Shown: positions 8,228 through 17,562, numbered from the stretch's first letter. The stretch is 37,718 nucleotides of DNA from Enterobacterales bacterium (GCA_015654745.1 JAATGH010000229.1:1-37718); one strand, 5' to 3'. Program-made: numbers and translations. Notes: generated by a model not told the origin, from the sequence alone.

Positions 8228-9279
8228 CTGATGACTTAACGCTATCTGTTGGTGGGAAAATAATATCTGGTTGGGATCAAGTGCGGGTCACGCGCGGTAT
8301 AGAACGGCTTCCCAGTAGCTTTGATTTATCTCTGATGGATTATTATCCGGGAAGCAATGAACAGCAATTAGTTAAACCAGGTGATCCCTGTGTGGTTAAA
8401 TTGGGGGCTGACCTGGCATTAACTGGCTATGTTGATCGCTGGGCGCCGATGATTAGCCGATCACGGCATGAAGTGAGGGCTATAGGACGCAGCAAATGCC
8501 AAGACTTGGTTGATTGCTCAGCAGAGTGGCCAAATAACGTTATCAGCAACGCCACCGCATTACAGATTGCCCAAAGACTTGCAAGCCCCTATGGGATCAC
8601 GGTATCCACTGACGTTACGGGCATGGCTACCGTACCGCAATTTACACTAAATTGGGGTGAAAGCTCTCAAGAAATCATTGATCGCATCAGCCGTTGGGCG
8701 GCGTTCCTTTATTATGATTTACCCGACGGTAATTTATACCTAACCCGCGTAGGCACCAAAAAAGCCGCAAGTGGCGTAGAGCAGGGTGTCAATATCCAAG
8801 ACGCCGCTTATGAGTCGTCCATTGATGAGCGTTTTTCTAATTATACTGGCGTTTCGTTATCCATCACGCCAATGACCGGAAATTACAGCGCAGTAACCAA
8901 AGCGACCGCAACAGATCCAGAAGCATTAACGATGCGCTATCGAAACCACATCGTAATAGTTGAAAGCACGATGGTGGCTCACGACAAAGCACAGGACTGC
9001 ATAAACTGGGAAATGAATCGACGTTACGGGCGGTCCAAACACCTACAGGTCACTGTAGATAGCTGGAGGGATAGCGCGGGAACATTATGGACACCCAATA
9101 CACTGATCCCCATAAATATCCCTGTTTTTGGCCTGAAAAATTTGCTCTGGCTATTATCGGAAGTGACGTACATCAAAGATGAGCGAGGAACGGTCGCACA
9201 GATGGTCATCATGCCTCCCGAGGCTTTCACTGTCCAACCATACCAATTTTATCAGGTGGTCCCGGAGTTGACGCGATGA
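8224..9279 (+). CDS. Baseplate hub protein (Mu gpP/gp44-like)
   Basis: 351 residues. Typical features of the Mu gpP hub are visible: the short N-terminus DDLTLSVGGKIISGWDQVRV followed by RGIERLPSSFDLSL, a barrel with VVKLGADLALTGYVDR, and RAIGRSKCQDLVDCSAEW. The middle contains RISRWAAFLYYDLPDGNLYL, and the C-terminus carries conserved PEAF. The protein forms the central hub that ties spike, tube and wedges together. It overlaps both neighbours by 4 bases, indicating coupled translation with gpN-like and spike genes. High confidence from sequence and gene order. Confidence 0.87.
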   Translation: MTDDLTLSVGGKIISGWDQVRVTRGIERLPSSFDLSLMDYYPGSNEQQLVKPGDPCVVKLGADLALTGYVDRWAPMISRSRHEVRAIGRSKCQDLVDCSAEWPNNVISNATALQIAQRLASPYGITVSTDVTGMATVPQFTLNWGESSQEIIDRISRWAAFLYYDLPDGNLYLTRVGTKKAASGVEQGVNIQDAAYESSIDERFSNYTGVSLSITPMTGNYSAVTKATATDPEALTMRYRNHIVIVESTMVAHDKAQDCINWEMNRRYGRSKHLQVTVDSWRDSAGTLWTPNTLIPINIPVFGLKNLLWLLSEVTYIKDERGTVAQMVIMPPEAFTVQPYQFYQVVPELTR

Positions 9280-9872
9280 GTGATGTTGATGGGAGTATTT
9301 CCCGGCTTTATCGCCAGGTTAGAATGATGTTGGGCCTTGGTAAGGTAACCGGGTCATCCGACGCCGGCGTGGCACAGAACGTCCAGTATCAGACACAAAT
9401 GGAAGTGCGTAGCAATACCCCTCGAATGGCAGAATTCGGTTTTTCATCTGGGTTGCCTGTTGGCACAGATGTTGTGCTGGCATTCCTAGGTGGTGATCGC
9501 TCAAACGCCGTCATTATCGGTTCCAATCATCAAGGGTTTCGTCATACCGGGTTGGCTGATGGTGAGACGGTTATTTATGACCAATGGGGACAATACGTTA
9601 AGCTGACGGAAGCCGGGATTGTCGTAGAGGCCCAGGGCCAGCCGGTTACCGTGAATAATGCCACAGTCGTGACGATAAACGCGGCCACCGAAATTCAGAT
9701 GAATACCCCGGTGCTCAAAGTCTCTGGTGACATTATCGATAACTCGGCCAGCAATACTACGACGCTCAAAACTCTACGTGAAACCTATAACACGCATAAC
9801 CACCAGGTAGAACACGTACATAGTGGAGATTCAACGCTGACCAGTAAGGCGCCCGGGGAGTTAGTTGAATGA
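9276..9872 (+). CDS. Baseplate spike protein (Mu gp45/gpV-like)
   Basis: 198 residues. An N-terminal OB-fold region (residues about 1-100) includes ISRLYRQVRMMLGLGKVT, FGFSSGLPVGTDVVLAFLGG and RSNAVIIGSN. A beta-helical needle follows, with short repeats (VTVNNATVVTINAATEIQMN). Near the C-terminus is a histidine cluster, THNHQVEHVHSGD (about residues 170-184), as in the metal-binding tip of Mu and P2 spikes. The trimer would form the sharp tip that pierces the outer membrane. It overlaps both neighbours by 4 bases. High confidence. Confidence 0.88.
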   Translation: MSDVDGSISRLYRQVRMMLGLGKVTGSSDAGVAQNVQYQTQMEVRSNTPRMAEFGFSSGLPVGTDVVLAFLGGDRSNAVIIGSNHQGFRHTGLADGETVIYDQWGQYVKLTEAGIVVEAQGQPVTVNNATVVTINAATEIQMNTPVLKVSGDIIDNSASNTTTLKTLRETYNTHNHQVEHVHSGDSTLTSKAPGELVE

Positions 9873-10303
9873 CCGATATCAAAACAGTATGGGATGCCGA
9901 CAAAATAACCGGCGACTGGTCGGTAGTGGCTGGTGGACTGGAGACGGGCGACGATTTAGAAACAGCAATACTGCTCAGCCTGTTCACCGATCGCCTGGCC
10001 AGAAGTGACGATTCAATCGATGGATCAGATCGGCGGGGCTGGTGGGGTGATACTGACGCGGATTACCCAATCGGCTCCCGGTTTTGGCTCCTTAAACGAC
10101 AAAAACTCACCACGCAAGTGGCCACGAAAGCCGAGGATTACGCGAAAGAGGCGTTGCAGTGGCTAATTGATGACAAAGTCGTGAGTAGCATCACCGCAAC
10201 CGCCCAGATTGTTTACCCCACCAGGCTTTATCTCACCATCGTTTATCAGCAGCCAAGCAAGGATCCGGTATCGGCTAAATTCGGCTGGGTCTGGGAGAAA
10301 TAG
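9869..10303 (+). CDS. Baseplate protein gp46-like (phage GP46 family)
   Basis: 144 residues, with DGSDRRGWWGDTDADYPIGS followed by RFWLLKRQKLT, the signature of Mu gp46-like proteins. ATG at 9869 overlaps the spike stop. In Mu-like and P2-like baseplates this protein corresponds to the gpW/gp25-type component linking hub and wedge. It is followed 2 bases later by the gp47-like wedge gene. High confidence from motif and order. Confidence 0.85.
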   Translation: MTDIKTVWDADKITGDWSVVAGGLETGDDLETAILLSLFTDRLARSDDSIDGSDRRGWWGDTDADYPIGSRFWLLKRQKLTTQVATKAEDYAKEALQWLIDDKVVSSITATAQIVYPTRLYLTIVYQQPSKDPVSAKFGWVWEK

Positions 10304-10305
10304 CT

Positions 10306-11448
10306 ATGCCATATAATCGCCCGACGCTGACCGAGCTGCGCCAGCGCAATCAGGCATTTATTCAAACTGAATTGGAAAGCATAGGGACGTTACTGCGGTT
10401 TTCAAACCTGAAAATTATGGGTGATGCGGACGCCGGCATGGCCTACCTCCATTATGGCTATTTGGATTGGATATCAAAGCAAGCAGTACCGTTTACCGCG
10501 ACGGATGATTATCTTGCTGCCTGGGGTGCGCTCAAAGACAAATATCAGAAAGCCGCCACCGCCGCCACCTGTGCTCAATTGGCTATTACTGGCACCGTGG
10601 GCACTCCAGTACCGTCTGGATCAGTTTTAAATCGCAGTGATGGCTATCAATACACGATTGACACATCAGTAACCATTGGCTCTGATGGGACGGCTGTGGG
10701 GGCTATTACGGCGGTCCTGCTGGATGCATCAACTGATACCACAGGTGGCGGGGCATCTGGCAATGCCGCCGCCGGCACTATCCTGACCTTTGATCAAGCA
10801 ATATCCGGTGTAGATAGCCAAGCGACAGCAGTTGTTGCTATTGCTGGTGGTGCTGATATTGAAGATGAAGAAGTTTTCCGGGCCAGGGTGATTGCCGCAT
10901 ACAGTAATACACCACAGGGTGGTAATGATTCGGACTATGAGGGGTGGGCGTTGTCAGTCGCCGGCGTTACCCGCGCCTGGACGGCGCCACGGCTCATGGG
11001 TATTGGCACCGTAGGCGTTTACATCATGTGTGACGGATCCGATACCACAAACAATGGTTTTCCGGTTGGCACCGATGGCGTGGCCACTGCTGAATCTTAC
11101 GCTGGTGCGAAAGCCACGGGTAATCAACTGGCGGTCGCTGATTATATTTACCCGCTACAGCCCGTCACGGCGCTAGTTTATATTTGCTCACCAATCCGGC
11201 ATGACGTCGATTTTGTAATAAATGGAATTTCAACAGCCTCTGCTGATGTAGTGGCCTCAATCAAGTCGGCCATCGATGAGGTTTTTTTCGAAGATGGCTC
11301 CCCGGGCGGGAAAATCCTGCTATCCGCACTTAATTTGGCGATCGGGGCGATATCTGGAACGGAGGGCTTTTTGATCACTACGCCGGCCGCCAATATCGTG
11401 ATGGGGACGGGGGAAATGCCGGTGCGCGGCGGGGTGTCATTCACATGA
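10306..11448 (+). CDS. Baseplate wedge protein, J-like (Mu gp47)
   Basis: 380 residues, normal length. The N-terminus has YNRPTLTELRQRNQAFIQTE and YGYLDWISKQAVPFTAT. The core contains the Baseplate_J motifs: GTVGTPVPSGSVLNRSDGYQY, EDEEVFRARVIAAYSNTPQG and GNDSDYEGWALSVAGVTRAW. The protein forms the baseplate wedges that open before sheath contraction. The TGA overlaps the next ATG (11445-11448). High confidence. Confidence 0.92.
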   Translation: MPYNRPTLTELRQRNQAFIQTELESIGTLLRFSNLKIMGDADAGMAYLHYGYLDWISKQAVPFTATDDYLAAWGALKDKYQKAATAATCAQLAITGTVGTPVPSGSVLNRSDGYQYTIDTSVTIGSDGTAVGAITAVLLDASTDTTGGGASGNAAAGTILTFDQAISGVDSQATAVVAIAGGADIEDEEVFRARVIAAYSNTPQGGNDSDYEGWALSVAGVTRAWTAPRLMGIGTVGVYIMCDGSDTTNNGFPVGTDGVATAESYAGAKATGNQLAVADYIYPLQPVTALVYICSPIRHDVDFVINGISTASADVVASIKSAIDEVFFEDGSPGGKILLSALNLAIGAISGTEGFLITTPAANIVMGTGEMPVRGGVSFT

Positions 11449-12116
11449 GCCAATTTTCCGTTTCTGATTATGCGTCGGCTTTTCAGTCGTTATTGCCCAC
11501 TGGGCTTGTTTGGCCAAGGGATAGCGATGCGATACAGTCTGCGGTTTCTCGGGCGATAGCGAAATCATTTCAACAAATTGATAGTGACGCCATGTCTCTG
11601 CTGACAAACCTTTTTCCCAAAACTGCGGTAACAATGCTTCCTGAGTGGGAAAGTACCCTGGGTTTGCCGGATGATTGCTCGATCGGTGAGGTTGATACGA
11701 TATCGAAAAGGCAAAACGCGGTTGTATCAAAACTAATTAGCTCGGGTGGCCAGTCAGTAGCCTATTTTATCAGCGTAGCTAAGGCACTCGGGTATAACAT
11801 TACGATCACCGAGTTTCGCCAGGCGCGCGCCGGCATGTCTGCTTGCGGTGATGCCATAAATGGCGAGGACTGGCCGCTAACTTGGCGGGTGAATGCGGAA
11901 TCAATAACGCTGGTTTATGCGCGGTGCGGGCTAAGTTATTGTGGGGACCCGCTACGGTCATGGGGTAACAAGCAATTAGAGTGCAGAATAAATTCATTAA
12001 CACCATCTCACACTATTGTGAAATTTGGTTATACCTATTTTCCGTTTGTCGATGAGAACGTTTATATAATTTCTGACTCGATGGCAACCATATTAGATTC
12101 CGCATTGAATAGCTAA
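11445..12116 (+). CDS. Baseplate/tail-tip protein gp48-like (YmfQ/DUF2313 family)
   Basis: 223 residues. The start YASAFQSLLPTGLVWPRD and the middle section LLTNLFPKTAVTMLPEWEST, LGLPDDC match the DUF2313/YmfQ family (Mu gp48). A later ISVAKALGYNITITEF region leads to a C-terminal segment with four cysteines (SACGDAING, YARCGLSYCGDP, LECRINS). The protein attaches fibres to the wedge in Mu-like baseplates. It overlaps gp47 by 4 bases. A 44-base gap with no overlap follows, so the coupled part of the tail operon ends here. Confidence 0.85.
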   Translation: MSQFSVSDYASAFQSLLPTGLVWPRDSDAIQSAVSRAIAKSFQQIDSDAMSLLTNLFPKTAVTMLPEWESTLGLPDDCSIGEVDTISKRQNAVVSKLISSGGQSVAYFISVAKALGYNITITEFRQARAGMSACGDAINGEDWPLTWRVNAESITLVYARCGLSYCGDPLRSWGNKQLECRINSLTPSHTIVKFGYTYFPFVDENVYIISDSMATILDSALNS

Positions 12117-12160
12117 ATATCCTTCTTAAATTACATCGCTTTTACCGGCGAGGGATCCTC

Positions 12161-13201
12161 ATGCAAAAAATTAGCAGCATAACTGATACAGCGGACACTG
12201 ATGGCGAATTTACTGATGGCAATGTCGCCGGCGGCGTTTCACCGACAATACTCCCAGCCGCATGGTTTAACACAATTCAGCGCGAATTGGTCAATGCAGT
12301 TTTAGCTGGTGGATTATCACTTGATCCGACCAATGACGCACAAGTCATCGCGGCGTTAAAATCTCTATTTCTCCAAAAAACCAACAACCTCTCAGAGATT
12401 GCCGCTGCTGGCGCGGATGCCGTTGCTCAGACTCTCGCAAACCTTAGTTTAGGCAGAGGGCTGACGGGCACCATTGGGCAGTCAAGGAATGCGGTGATGA
12501 CTTGCTCATCAGTCTCGGCATCACAAACCTTTACCGCTGATGAGTTAATCGTAGAAACTGAGCTGGGTGGCATTCAGTACCGAATAAATTCCATCAATCT
12601 TGCCGTCAACCTGGCAGCAACTGGTGCGGGTGGGATGGATACCGGGACTGCGCCAGCATCCGGTTTTGTTGCGCTGTATGTGATCTACAATCCGACAACT
12701 CAAACTGCAGCGCTGTTGGCAAAAAATGCCACATCAGTGAAAGTAAATGAGGTGTATTCCGGCATCAACATGCCATCAGGATATACAGCATCAGCGCTCG
12801 TTGCTGTGTGGCCGACTAATGCATCTGGACAACTTATATATGGTCAATTAATTAACCGAAAGGCAATATTTCAGAACACGTCTGCTGTGACTTCCACAGC
12901 AGTTGTGACAAATGGCAGTGTATCGTTGGTTAATATTGTTCCGTTGAATGCAAAAACCATAGATGGGTTCATCGCAGCGGCAATAACAACCGGTTCCGGA
13001 ACAATTTATGGTATCGCGTCCAGTGATTCCGTATCAGGATTGAGTAAACAAGTCTGGGGTTATTCGACGAATTCCAGCTCAGTCCAGGGATATTTCGGTG
13101 GGTTGCCACTGCTGACTCCGCAAAAGCTTTATTACAGCTTTGGTTACAGCGGCGGCACGGCGTGGTCATGGCAAGTCGGCATCAACGGATACGAATTTTA
13201 A
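12161..13201 (+). CDS. Tail fibre protein
   Basis: 346 residues, behind GAGGGAT 7 bases before ATG. The N-terminal 100 residues are the standard baseplate-binding part of Mu/P2-like fibres: DTDGEFTDGNVAGGVSPTIL, PAAWFNTIQRELVNAVLAGG, LDPTNDAQVIAALKSLFLQK and the collagen-like NLSEIA repeat. The middle (residues about 110-230) is beta-rich. The C-terminal part (about 240-346) has many Gly/Ser/Tyr/Trp residues (YSFGYSGGTAWSWQVGINGY), as in receptor-binding tips. No fibre assembly chaperone of the Mu gpU or lambda Tfa type follows; instead a 61-residue gene and a tailspike do. Target receptor cannot be read. Confidence 0.85.
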   Translation: MQKISSITDTADTDGEFTDGNVAGGVSPTILPAAWFNTIQRELVNAVLAGGLSLDPTNDAQVIAALKSLFLQKTNNLSEIAAAGADAVAQTLANLSLGRGLTGTIGQSRNAVMTCSSVSASQTFTADELIVETELGGIQYRINSINLAVNLAATGAGGMDTGTAPASGFVALYVIYNPTTQTAALLAKNATSVKVNEVYSGINMPSGYTASALVAVWPTNASGQLIYGQLINRKAIFQNTSAVTSTAVVTNGSVSLVNIVPLNAKTIDGFIAAAITTGSGTIYGIASSDSVSGLSKQVWGYSTNSSSVQGYFGGLPLLTPQKLYYSFGYSGGTAWSWQVGINGYEF

Positions 13202-13212
13202 GGGAACACTCT

Positions 13213-13398
13213 ATGTACGCAGTATATTCTGACAATAGTAAAGCCGTGATAATTGCAATTTTTGATTCCCAGCCCGATCTTGCGGAGTGGCCTAATCAGG
13301 CTGGGATATCCGCATCTGATGCAGTATACGCGGCGTTTTATGCGGCACAGCCAATTGGGGTTCAGCGGGGCATGATAACCCCTACTGCTATCAGCTAA
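13213..13398 (+). CDS. Small unidentified protein between fibre and tailspike
   Basis: 61 residues from ATG 13213 (MYAVYSDNSKAV). An upstream in-frame start at 13162 would overlap the fibre gene and is rejected; AAGGGAAC precedes the chosen ATG by about 6 bases. The protein is compact, mostly uncharged, with a strand-like start (AVIIAIFDSQPD) and a helix (ASDAVYAAFYAAQP). I do not recognise it. Small proteins in this slot can be fibre chaperones or fibre subunits, but nothing in the sequence supports one over the other. Confidence 0.55.
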   Translation: MYAVYSDNSKAVIIAIFDSQPDLAEWPNQAGISASDAVYAAFYAAQPIGVQRGMITPTAIS

Positions 13399-13416
13399 TT
13401 AATATGGGTGTTGAAA

Positions 13417-14898
13417 ATGGCTACTCGATATGATACTGGCAACCAGGTTCCCTCAAATACGATGATGGATTTAAGCGATAACGTCCAAGTTTTAGATTCG
13501 TTCATAAATAACCCCGAAGGTACGGTCCCATTGCGCACTGGCGAAGTCGTGCCAGTATTACAAGCTCAATTAGCCGAGCGCATTGACGGCTTAACCTCGA
13601 TCGCACAAGAGGCCATTGATACCTCTACTGCTAACGCGGCCGTGGTAGCATCTGACAAGTCCACCGTGCAATCTCTGACCGACACGACCACGCTCGTCGC
13701 CGCAGCCGTAGGTGTATTCACCATCACTACCGAAGACCCTGACGGCACCATCGCTGGACTGGCTGCAACTACTGACGGCCAGTCGTTCTATGTCGCGCAG
13801 GGTACAGGAGCGAGTACAGCGGCGATATTGTATAAAAACGTGTCCGGGGCGGCTGTAGCGGTAGCGAAGCTGTCGGGGCAGGCAGCGGTGGATGCGGTGG
13901 CGTCGAGCGTATCATCGGGTCTACGGGCCACTAATAATAATGTCACGGCAACAAATCTGACAAATTCAGTGCAGATTGGTAATCAATCAAAGCACATTAA
14001 ACATGTGTTCAACACGCTACAACTAAACGGGATCACCGCGGCGGTTGCGGCGCAATTTTGCCCAGAGAGATCTGCTTTAATCATTAATAGCCTAGTAAAT
14101 AGTAATGCTGTCGGCGTTCCAGGCGGTATTACTGTAAAAGTTGCGGGAACAACTGTTTACCAGCCGGCTATACTTCCTGGTGAAAGCGTATCGGCTGGGG
14201 TTAAAACCTCTCCGTATGCTTATAAGGATATTACTGGTGCTGTGCCAGCTCAAATTTCTTATGATACAAGTATTGTGCGCGTTCGTTACGCGTTTACTAT
14301 GATAAATCAAACTTTAGCGATTGGTGGTTATAACGTTCAGGATAAAAACAATGTTTTTTCTCCTACCACGCAAACCGCAGCATCAACTGTTACGGTGCGT
14401 TCTGTGTCGTCTCATTCAGCTGGCGGCATTCAATTGGCAATTCCTAATGCGCTTATTACTGGCGCTGGTTTTACGCTGGATGATAGCGGTGTTAAATCCT
14501 ACATCGCAACATTCAGCGCGCTCGTGTTTTGGTGCCTTACCAGTTCTGTGCAATCCACAGAAAATTTTGTTGATTATGCTGTTGTAGATGCGGGTGCATT
14601 TTCATTAGATGTAACAACCGGCGTTACTTTTAACGCATCACTTTATTCATCGCGCATTCCAACAGCAGAAAATGGACTTGATGATTTAAGTAAAAAATCA
14701 TCATTCGACGGTTATTCAAATAAAGTATTCTCCGGTGATCTAGCTGAGGCCTCCGGGTTGATCGTCTCAGACAGTGCGGCACTATTTTTAACTGAATTAT
14801 CGACAAATGGCACGCTGGCTAATGTGAACGGCATTACCGTGTTGAAGGACGGAACCGAGATTTCTCGACGGTATTTTCCCGGCGCCTCTACCCTGTAG
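13417..14898 (+). CDS. Tailspike / receptor-binding protein, part before an in-frame amber codon
   Basis: 493 residues from ATG 13417 (MATRYDTGN); the upstream GTG 13408 is less likely. N-terminal MATRYDTGNQVPSNTMMDLS and VQVLDSFINNPEG are the usual virion-anchoring start of enterobacterial prophage tail proteins. It is followed by a coiled linker (residues about 50-110) and a spike-like head with FYVAQGTGASTAAILYKN. A later beta domain holds GITVKVAGTTVYQPAILPGE and, further on, a similar unit GITVLKDGTEISRRYFPGAS. The TAG at 14896-14898 is followed by open sequence in the same frame to 17562, and the second unit appears to continue across it. So this is probably the front part of a 1381-residue spike, cut by a nonsense codon or read through at low level. 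Confidence 0.75.
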   Translation: MATRYDTGNQVPSNTMMDLSDNVQVLDSFINNPEGTVPLRTGEVVPVLQAQLAERIDGLTSIAQEAIDTSTANAAVVASDKSTVQSLTDTTTLVAAAVGVFTITTEDPDGTIAGLAATTDGQSFYVAQGTGASTAAILYKNVSGAAVAVAKLSGQAAVDAVASSVSSGLRATNNNVTATNLTNSVQIGNQSKHIKHVFNTLQLNGITAAVAAQFCPERSALIINSLVNSNAVGVPGGITVKVAGTTVYQPAILPGESVSAGVKTSPYAYKDITGAVPAQISYDTSIVRVRYAFTMINQTLAIGGYNVQDKNNVFSPTTQTAASTVTVRSVSSHSAGGIQLAIPNALITGAGFTLDDSGVKSYIATFSALVFWCLTSSVQSTENFVDYAVVDAGAFSLDVTTGVTFNASLYSSRIPTAENGLDDLSKKSSFDGYSNKVFSGDLAEASGLIVSDSAALFLTELSTNGTLANVNGITVLKDGTEISRRYFPGASTL

Positions 14899-14949
14899 GG
14901 TAACACCTTATCGTCTCTATATAAGCCGTTCCGGTTTAGGGATTTAGCG

Positions 14950-17562
14950 GTGGAGACCCTTGCGTCCGCAGCTGCCGGGATGCTGAGGATTCGATATTAC
15001 CTACCAGCAGGGTTCGGCGGCCTTGCATACGATTATACCGTGCCCGTTTGCGTTGATATTTGCGGGCTGTTTTATCCAACGATAGCCAACAATGCCGCGA
15101 CAACTACCCAGCGTGCAGTCAGTGGGCACGCGGATAACAACAAAGTGCAATTTATGTTAACCACTGCGGAACTGACCGCGCTAGGGTATGACGCTACAGA
15201 TAAATATTCTGTTGACCGCTATTTGAAAACCTTGGCGGCAGATTGTCAATTTGTTGCATACACTGGCACCAATCAGTCGGTTACATTAGATAGCCATCTG
15301 CTAGCTATAGCCATGCCAGCGGGTGCATATAGTTTTTCATATTTAAGCAGCGGCGGATTGAAAGGTTCCATCCGTCGGCAACCGGTCTCGGCACCAGTTG
15401 ATACCGGGGCTTATATTCGCAGTGTAGCCGATATTGTTAATAGCACATCTCAGGCGCATAGCAATTATCCGTTTGAGATCAGATCATCGTTCAATCCAGG
15501 GCAGGTAGCATCATCGGATTGCCTGGTTTTAACCGACAGCGATGGTAACGAGCACCCCTGTCAGTGGGCTGATGAATTCCACTGCAATCCTCGTCAACAG
15601 TCCAATATGGGATTTCATTATGAAAATTCACTGCGTGACGGGTCGGTGTTTTTTATGGACTCGCTGGCGGCGGGTGCAAAAAAATATTATGAGCTGAGGG
15701 CTTATAATCGGCCTATGCGCAGTTATGTGTCGCCGGCGCTGACAAGAAATGGTCGTGATTTTTCCGTTTCGGTAGATGGATGGGTTTACAATTTTACCGG
15801 TTCGAACCAATATCAGTTACGATCGATTATTGACCCCACCGGCACTACACACAACATTACAGCAATACTGTATATTTCGGGGTTGGTTTCCGGCACATCC
15901 AGTGAAGTGGCTTTTGACAACAAACCAACATTGCGCATGGTTAATACCGGGCCTGTGTTTACAGAGGTCGAAACGGTGGTGTTTAACAGCGCATTCGCCG
16001 GCATTGCGGCTGGCGCGTTAAAGGCACGGATCCGCACGCGGATGTTTAAAAACGGCAAATGCAAAATTTACACCATGGTAACTGCCGTGACACAAATCGC
16101 GACTGGGCTACTGTACGGTGTTTCAATGCGGTGCAACTTGAGTGATGCCGCATACGCATACGACAACAATGTTTTGACTGCAGCTTGGGCTGACTCGACT
16201 AGCAATCAGAACTGGTCATCTATCCTCATCAGGGCAAACGGAGATGTGCACCGCGATGGCACCACCTACGGCCCGCTACGTCCGGTGCGAGCAACGTTTA
16301 TCAATCCCACAACAACGTCCGTACGCGCTTATGCGGGATGGGTGTACACCAGCGCAACCGATTATTCGTTTTTAAATTGGCCGGTGACGATGGGATGGAC
16401 GTGGACCAATGAATTTTGGATTGACGGAAATAATTCATTAACGGACAAAACAGCAATCGCCAGTCAGGTGCATAACCGTCCTATTGGCTATGCAGGTAAC
16501 AGCCCGTTTGTGGCCGTATCGCGCCAGGATGCACTGGATACAATGGCGCGTCATGTGCGTGGCTCTATGGCCTGGTGGAATAGTGCTGACGCTAGTGCAT
16601 ACGGCGGAGGTACTGCTACGACCCTGCTTTATCATTCGTATACTGCCGACATCATGAACCTATTGGCCTACGGCAGAGGTGATTTTGCGACAATATACAG
16701 CAATTTTAAAACCTATATAGCGACTCGCTGGGGTACGCTGGCAACAATAGGTGCGGCATATACCTCTGGCAGTATGGTGCTCCAATTTGCCTCTCGTCTG
16801 TCTATTCCAGTATTGCAATGGCTGTACTACCTAGCTGTAAAAAATAACGACGCGGCGAAGATCGCTGAATTGCAGGCGGGTATAAAAAGCCTGGCGGATG
16901 CCTTGGTCACAAAATTCAACGCATTGGGTGGTGTTGGCATTCCATTGAATGGTTCGGCTAGCGATACAGGAAACAGCAACAGTAATGCTGCTGCCATGCG
17001 AGCGCTGGCATTAGCCATTTATGCTGGACAAGACAGTGCTGGAGCATATTTAGCAACGCTCACCGCGCTTGAGTCAATCATAACAAGTCGTTCAAGTTAT
17101 ATGCGTATTGAGGGGATCGTTACTGATACCTCTTCTGATGTATTGGCTGGAGCAATGTATCTGCATTATCAGGCTTACGCCGTAAACAATTACCTGTTTG
17201 CAGAAAAGATGGCTGGGCGCACCCCAGCGTTTGATTTGGTAAATTACATAATGCTAGCAACTAGCGGCATGGGGGGATTTAAGGAGATCGATTATTGTAT
17301 ATCTGAAAGCCGGCGCGGCAGCGCGAACACGATCACGTTCGCCGCATTCTCGTTGCTGCTAGCAGGAACGACATCAACTGTTAATGCAGCAAACACGCTA
17401 TTAAGTAAACTTAAATCTGAATATGGCCCAAGGCCGGGATTTCCGTTAAGATTTTTCGGGTTCGACGGAACGACAGCAAATGGAACGACCATATCTGATA
17501 TAAGTTTTGTAGCAACTACACTCTCTGATATTTGGCTTTATTATTATTTTTCAGACAATTAA
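14950..17562 (+). CDS. Large tailspike C-terminal part, same frame after the amber codon
   Basis: 870 residues if started at GTG 14950; the frame is open from 14899, directly after the TAG. The GTG has only a weak AGGG about 10 bases upstream, so independent translation is doubtful. The first residues (GNTLSSLYKPFRFRDL, then MLRIRYYLPAG) read as the continuation of the beta domain interrupted upstream. Further on are beta-sandwich-like segments and, from about residue 530 to 760, a long helical region with repeated Trp/Tyr/His motifs (HVRGSMAWWNSADASAYGGG, YHSYTADIMNLLAYGRGDF). An alpha/alpha-barrel lyase or hydrolase acting on surface polysaccharide is a reasonable guess but not proven. The end YYYFSDN is intact. 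It is the last structural gene of the prophage seen here. Confidence 0.65.
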   Translation: METLASAAAGMLRIRYYLPAGFGGLAYDYTVPVCVDICGLFYPTIANNAATTTQRAVSGHADNNKVQFMLTTAELTALGYDATDKYSVDRYLKTLAADCQFVAYTGTNQSVTLDSHLLAIAMPAGAYSFSYLSSGGLKGSIRRQPVSAPVDTGAYIRSVADIVNSTSQAHSNYPFEIRSSFNPGQVASSDCLVLTDSDGNEHPCQWADEFHCNPRQQSNMGFHYENSLRDGSVFFMDSLAAGAKKYYELRAYNRPMRSYVSPALTRNGRDFSVSVDGWVYNFTGSNQYQLRSIIDPTGTTHNITAILYISGLVSGTSSEVAFDNKPTLRMVNTGPVFTEVETVVFNSAFAGIAAGALKARIRTRMFKNGKCKIYTMVTAVTQIATGLLYGVSMRCNLSDAAYAYDNNVLTAAWADSTSNQNWSSILIRANGDVHRDGTTYGPLRPVRATFINPTTTSVRAYAGWVYTSATDYSFLNWPVTMGWTWTNEFWIDGNNSLTDKTAIASQVHNRPIGYAGNSPFVAVSRQDALDTMARHVRGSMAWWNSADASAYGGGTATTLLYHSYTADIMNLLAYGRGDFATIYSNFKTYIATRWGTLATIGAAYTSGSMVLQFASRLSIPVLQWLYYLAVKNNDAAKIAELQAGIKSLADALVTKFNALGGVGIPLNGSASDTGNSNSNAAAMRALALAIYAGQDSAGAYLATLTALESIITSRSSYMRIEGIVTDTSSDVLAGAMYLHYQAYAVNNYLFAEKMAGRTPAFDLVNYIMLATSGMGGFKEIDYCISESRRGSANTITFAAFSLLLAGTTSTVNAANTLLSKLKSEYGPRPGFPLRFFGFDGTTANGTTISDISFVATTLSDIWLYYYFSDN

